Made by a program: the position numbers and the translations under genes
Shown: positions 5,051-5,657 of the stretch, piece by piece
Position numbering within the stretch: position 1 is the first letter of the stretch
How the letters are laid out: each line of letters starts with the position of its first letter
NCBI GenBank assembly: GCA_017425745.1
Contig: JAFOXT010000433.1
Span: 1-5,657 of the forward strand
Direction: 5' to 3'
Length of the DNA stretch: 5,657 nucleotides
Origin: Clostridia bacterium
GTDB taxonomy: Bacteria; Bacillota; Clostridia; Oscillospirales; Acutalibacteraceae
The notes under the pieces: generated by a model
Told to the model about the DNA's origin: nothing
The model's input: only the letters and a program-made list of their open reading frames with translations
Database searches by the model: none

Positions 5051-5657
5051 ATGGTACATTATATTGAAAATGAACACCTTAAGGTGGGCGTAAAAGAATT
5101 CGGCTGTGAGCTTACAAGCGTTGTTTCAAAAGAAACGGGCTTTGAATATCTCTGGCAGGGCGACGAAAAGGTGTGGAGCGGTCAGTCACCTATCCTCTTC
5201 CCTATCGTCGGCAGACTTATTGACGACACTTACTACCTTGACGGCACAGCTTATGAAATGCCCAAGCACGGCTTTGCAAGAAAGCTTCAGTGGAATTTTG
5301 TTGAAAGCAACGGCACTTCAATAAAGTTTGTTCTCAGCGACAACGAGGAGACCTTCAAGCTTTATCCCTACCGCTTTGACCTTGTGGTAACCTTTACTGT
5401 TGACGGAAAGGCTCTTAAGGTTTCTCACGATATCATCAATAAAAATGAGGGTACAATGCTCTTTTCATTAGGCGCTCACCCTGCTTTCAACTGCAGAATC
5501 GGTGACAAGCTTACCTTCAGCGAGAAAGAAACTCTCAGCACAGTTAAAATTGACCTTACAAATTCTCTTCGTCTTCCCGATACAGTACCCGTTCTCAATA
5601 ACGAAACAGATATCGTTATCACCGAAGATGTCTTCAATGAAGATGCTCTTATTTTCA
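5051..5657 (+). CDS. Aldose 1-epimerase family protein, LacX-like (3' end outside window)
   Basis: The first 202 residues are present of a protein that is usually about 290-300 long. It starts MVHYIENEHLKVGV and shows the galactose mutarotase-like order: FGCELTSVV (17-25), EYLWQGD (32-38), an SPILFPIVGRL segment (46-56, R55), the HGFAR motif (73-77), and the GAHPAF motif (141-146). The two motif histidines, H73 and H143, fit the sugar-binding and acid-catalyst positions of this family. The catalytic Glu expected near the C-terminus is outside the window. The family interconverts alpha and beta anomers of aldoses in the cytoplasm. There is no signal peptide. The IVGRL/HGFAR/GAHPAF set resembles the LacX branch more than classical GalM, and the substrate of LacX-like members is generally uncertain. 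It lies 18 bp after sfsA with its own strong RBS, probably in the same operon. Confidence 0.92.
   Translation, partial: MVHYIENEHLKVGVKEFGCELTSVVSKETGFEYLWQGDEKVWSGQSPILFPIVGRLIDDTYYLDGTAYEMPKHGFARKLQWNFVESNGTSIKFVLSDNEETFKLYPYRFDLVVTFTVDGKALKVSHDIINKNEGTMLFSLGAHPAFNCRIGDKLTFSEKETLSTVKIDLTNSLRLPDTVPVLNNETDIVITEDVFNEDALIF

Noticed and set aside
5106..5324. A 72-codon plus-strand frame
   Set aside because: It overlaps the epimerase-like gene in another frame. The epimerase frame carries the HGFAR and GAHPAF motifs and a good RBS.

Overview
The window looks like a piece of chromosome from a Gram-positive, anaerobic, gut- or rumen-type Clostridia, probably near Ruminococcus/Oscillospiraceae. This is an inference from several things: strong AGGAGG-type ribosome binding sites, moderately AT-rich DNA, a secreted protein built from InlB B-repeat and FIVAR-type modules, and a clostridial-style SfsA. 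No marker gene here fixes the taxonomy.

Layout: about 72% of the window (4077 down to 1, minus strand) is one uninterrupted reading frame of 1359 codons that runs off the left edge with no stop. It starts with a signal peptide. Next come a beta-rich head (tentatively PLAT-like), an Ig-like segment, an InlB B-like repeat, a FIVAR-type helical module and a second InlB B-like repeat. From about residue 520 to the edge there are 21 tandem copies of a ~40-residue Cys/His repeat. Each copy has a GH-aromatic motif, then a Cys, then exactly nine residues, then a second Cys, then a third Cys at a variable short distance. This makes a long, cysteine-loaded extracellular stalk or array whose C-terminal anchor lies outside the window.

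A 259-bp intergenic region (4078-4336) holds two back-to-back promoters, both with TGnTATAAT extended -10 elements. The minus-strand promoter gives the surface protein a leader of about 65 nt with a strong RBS, and a possible 16-codon upstream ORF that overlaps the start codon. The plus-strand promoter lies so close to sfsA that its transcript should be leaderless.

On the right, sfsA (complete) and an aldose 1-epimerase/LacX-like gene (cut by the right edge) are 18 bp apart and probably co-transcribed. Both families have sugar-related associations. They have no evident functional link to the surface protein apart from sharing the intergenic region.

The most interesting element is the Cys/His repeat array. 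Its C-x9-C spacing holds in all 19 units that keep the first Cys, while the C2-C3 spacing falls into several classes. Three Cys plus one His per unit suggests either one metal site per unit or an unusual disulfide pattern.
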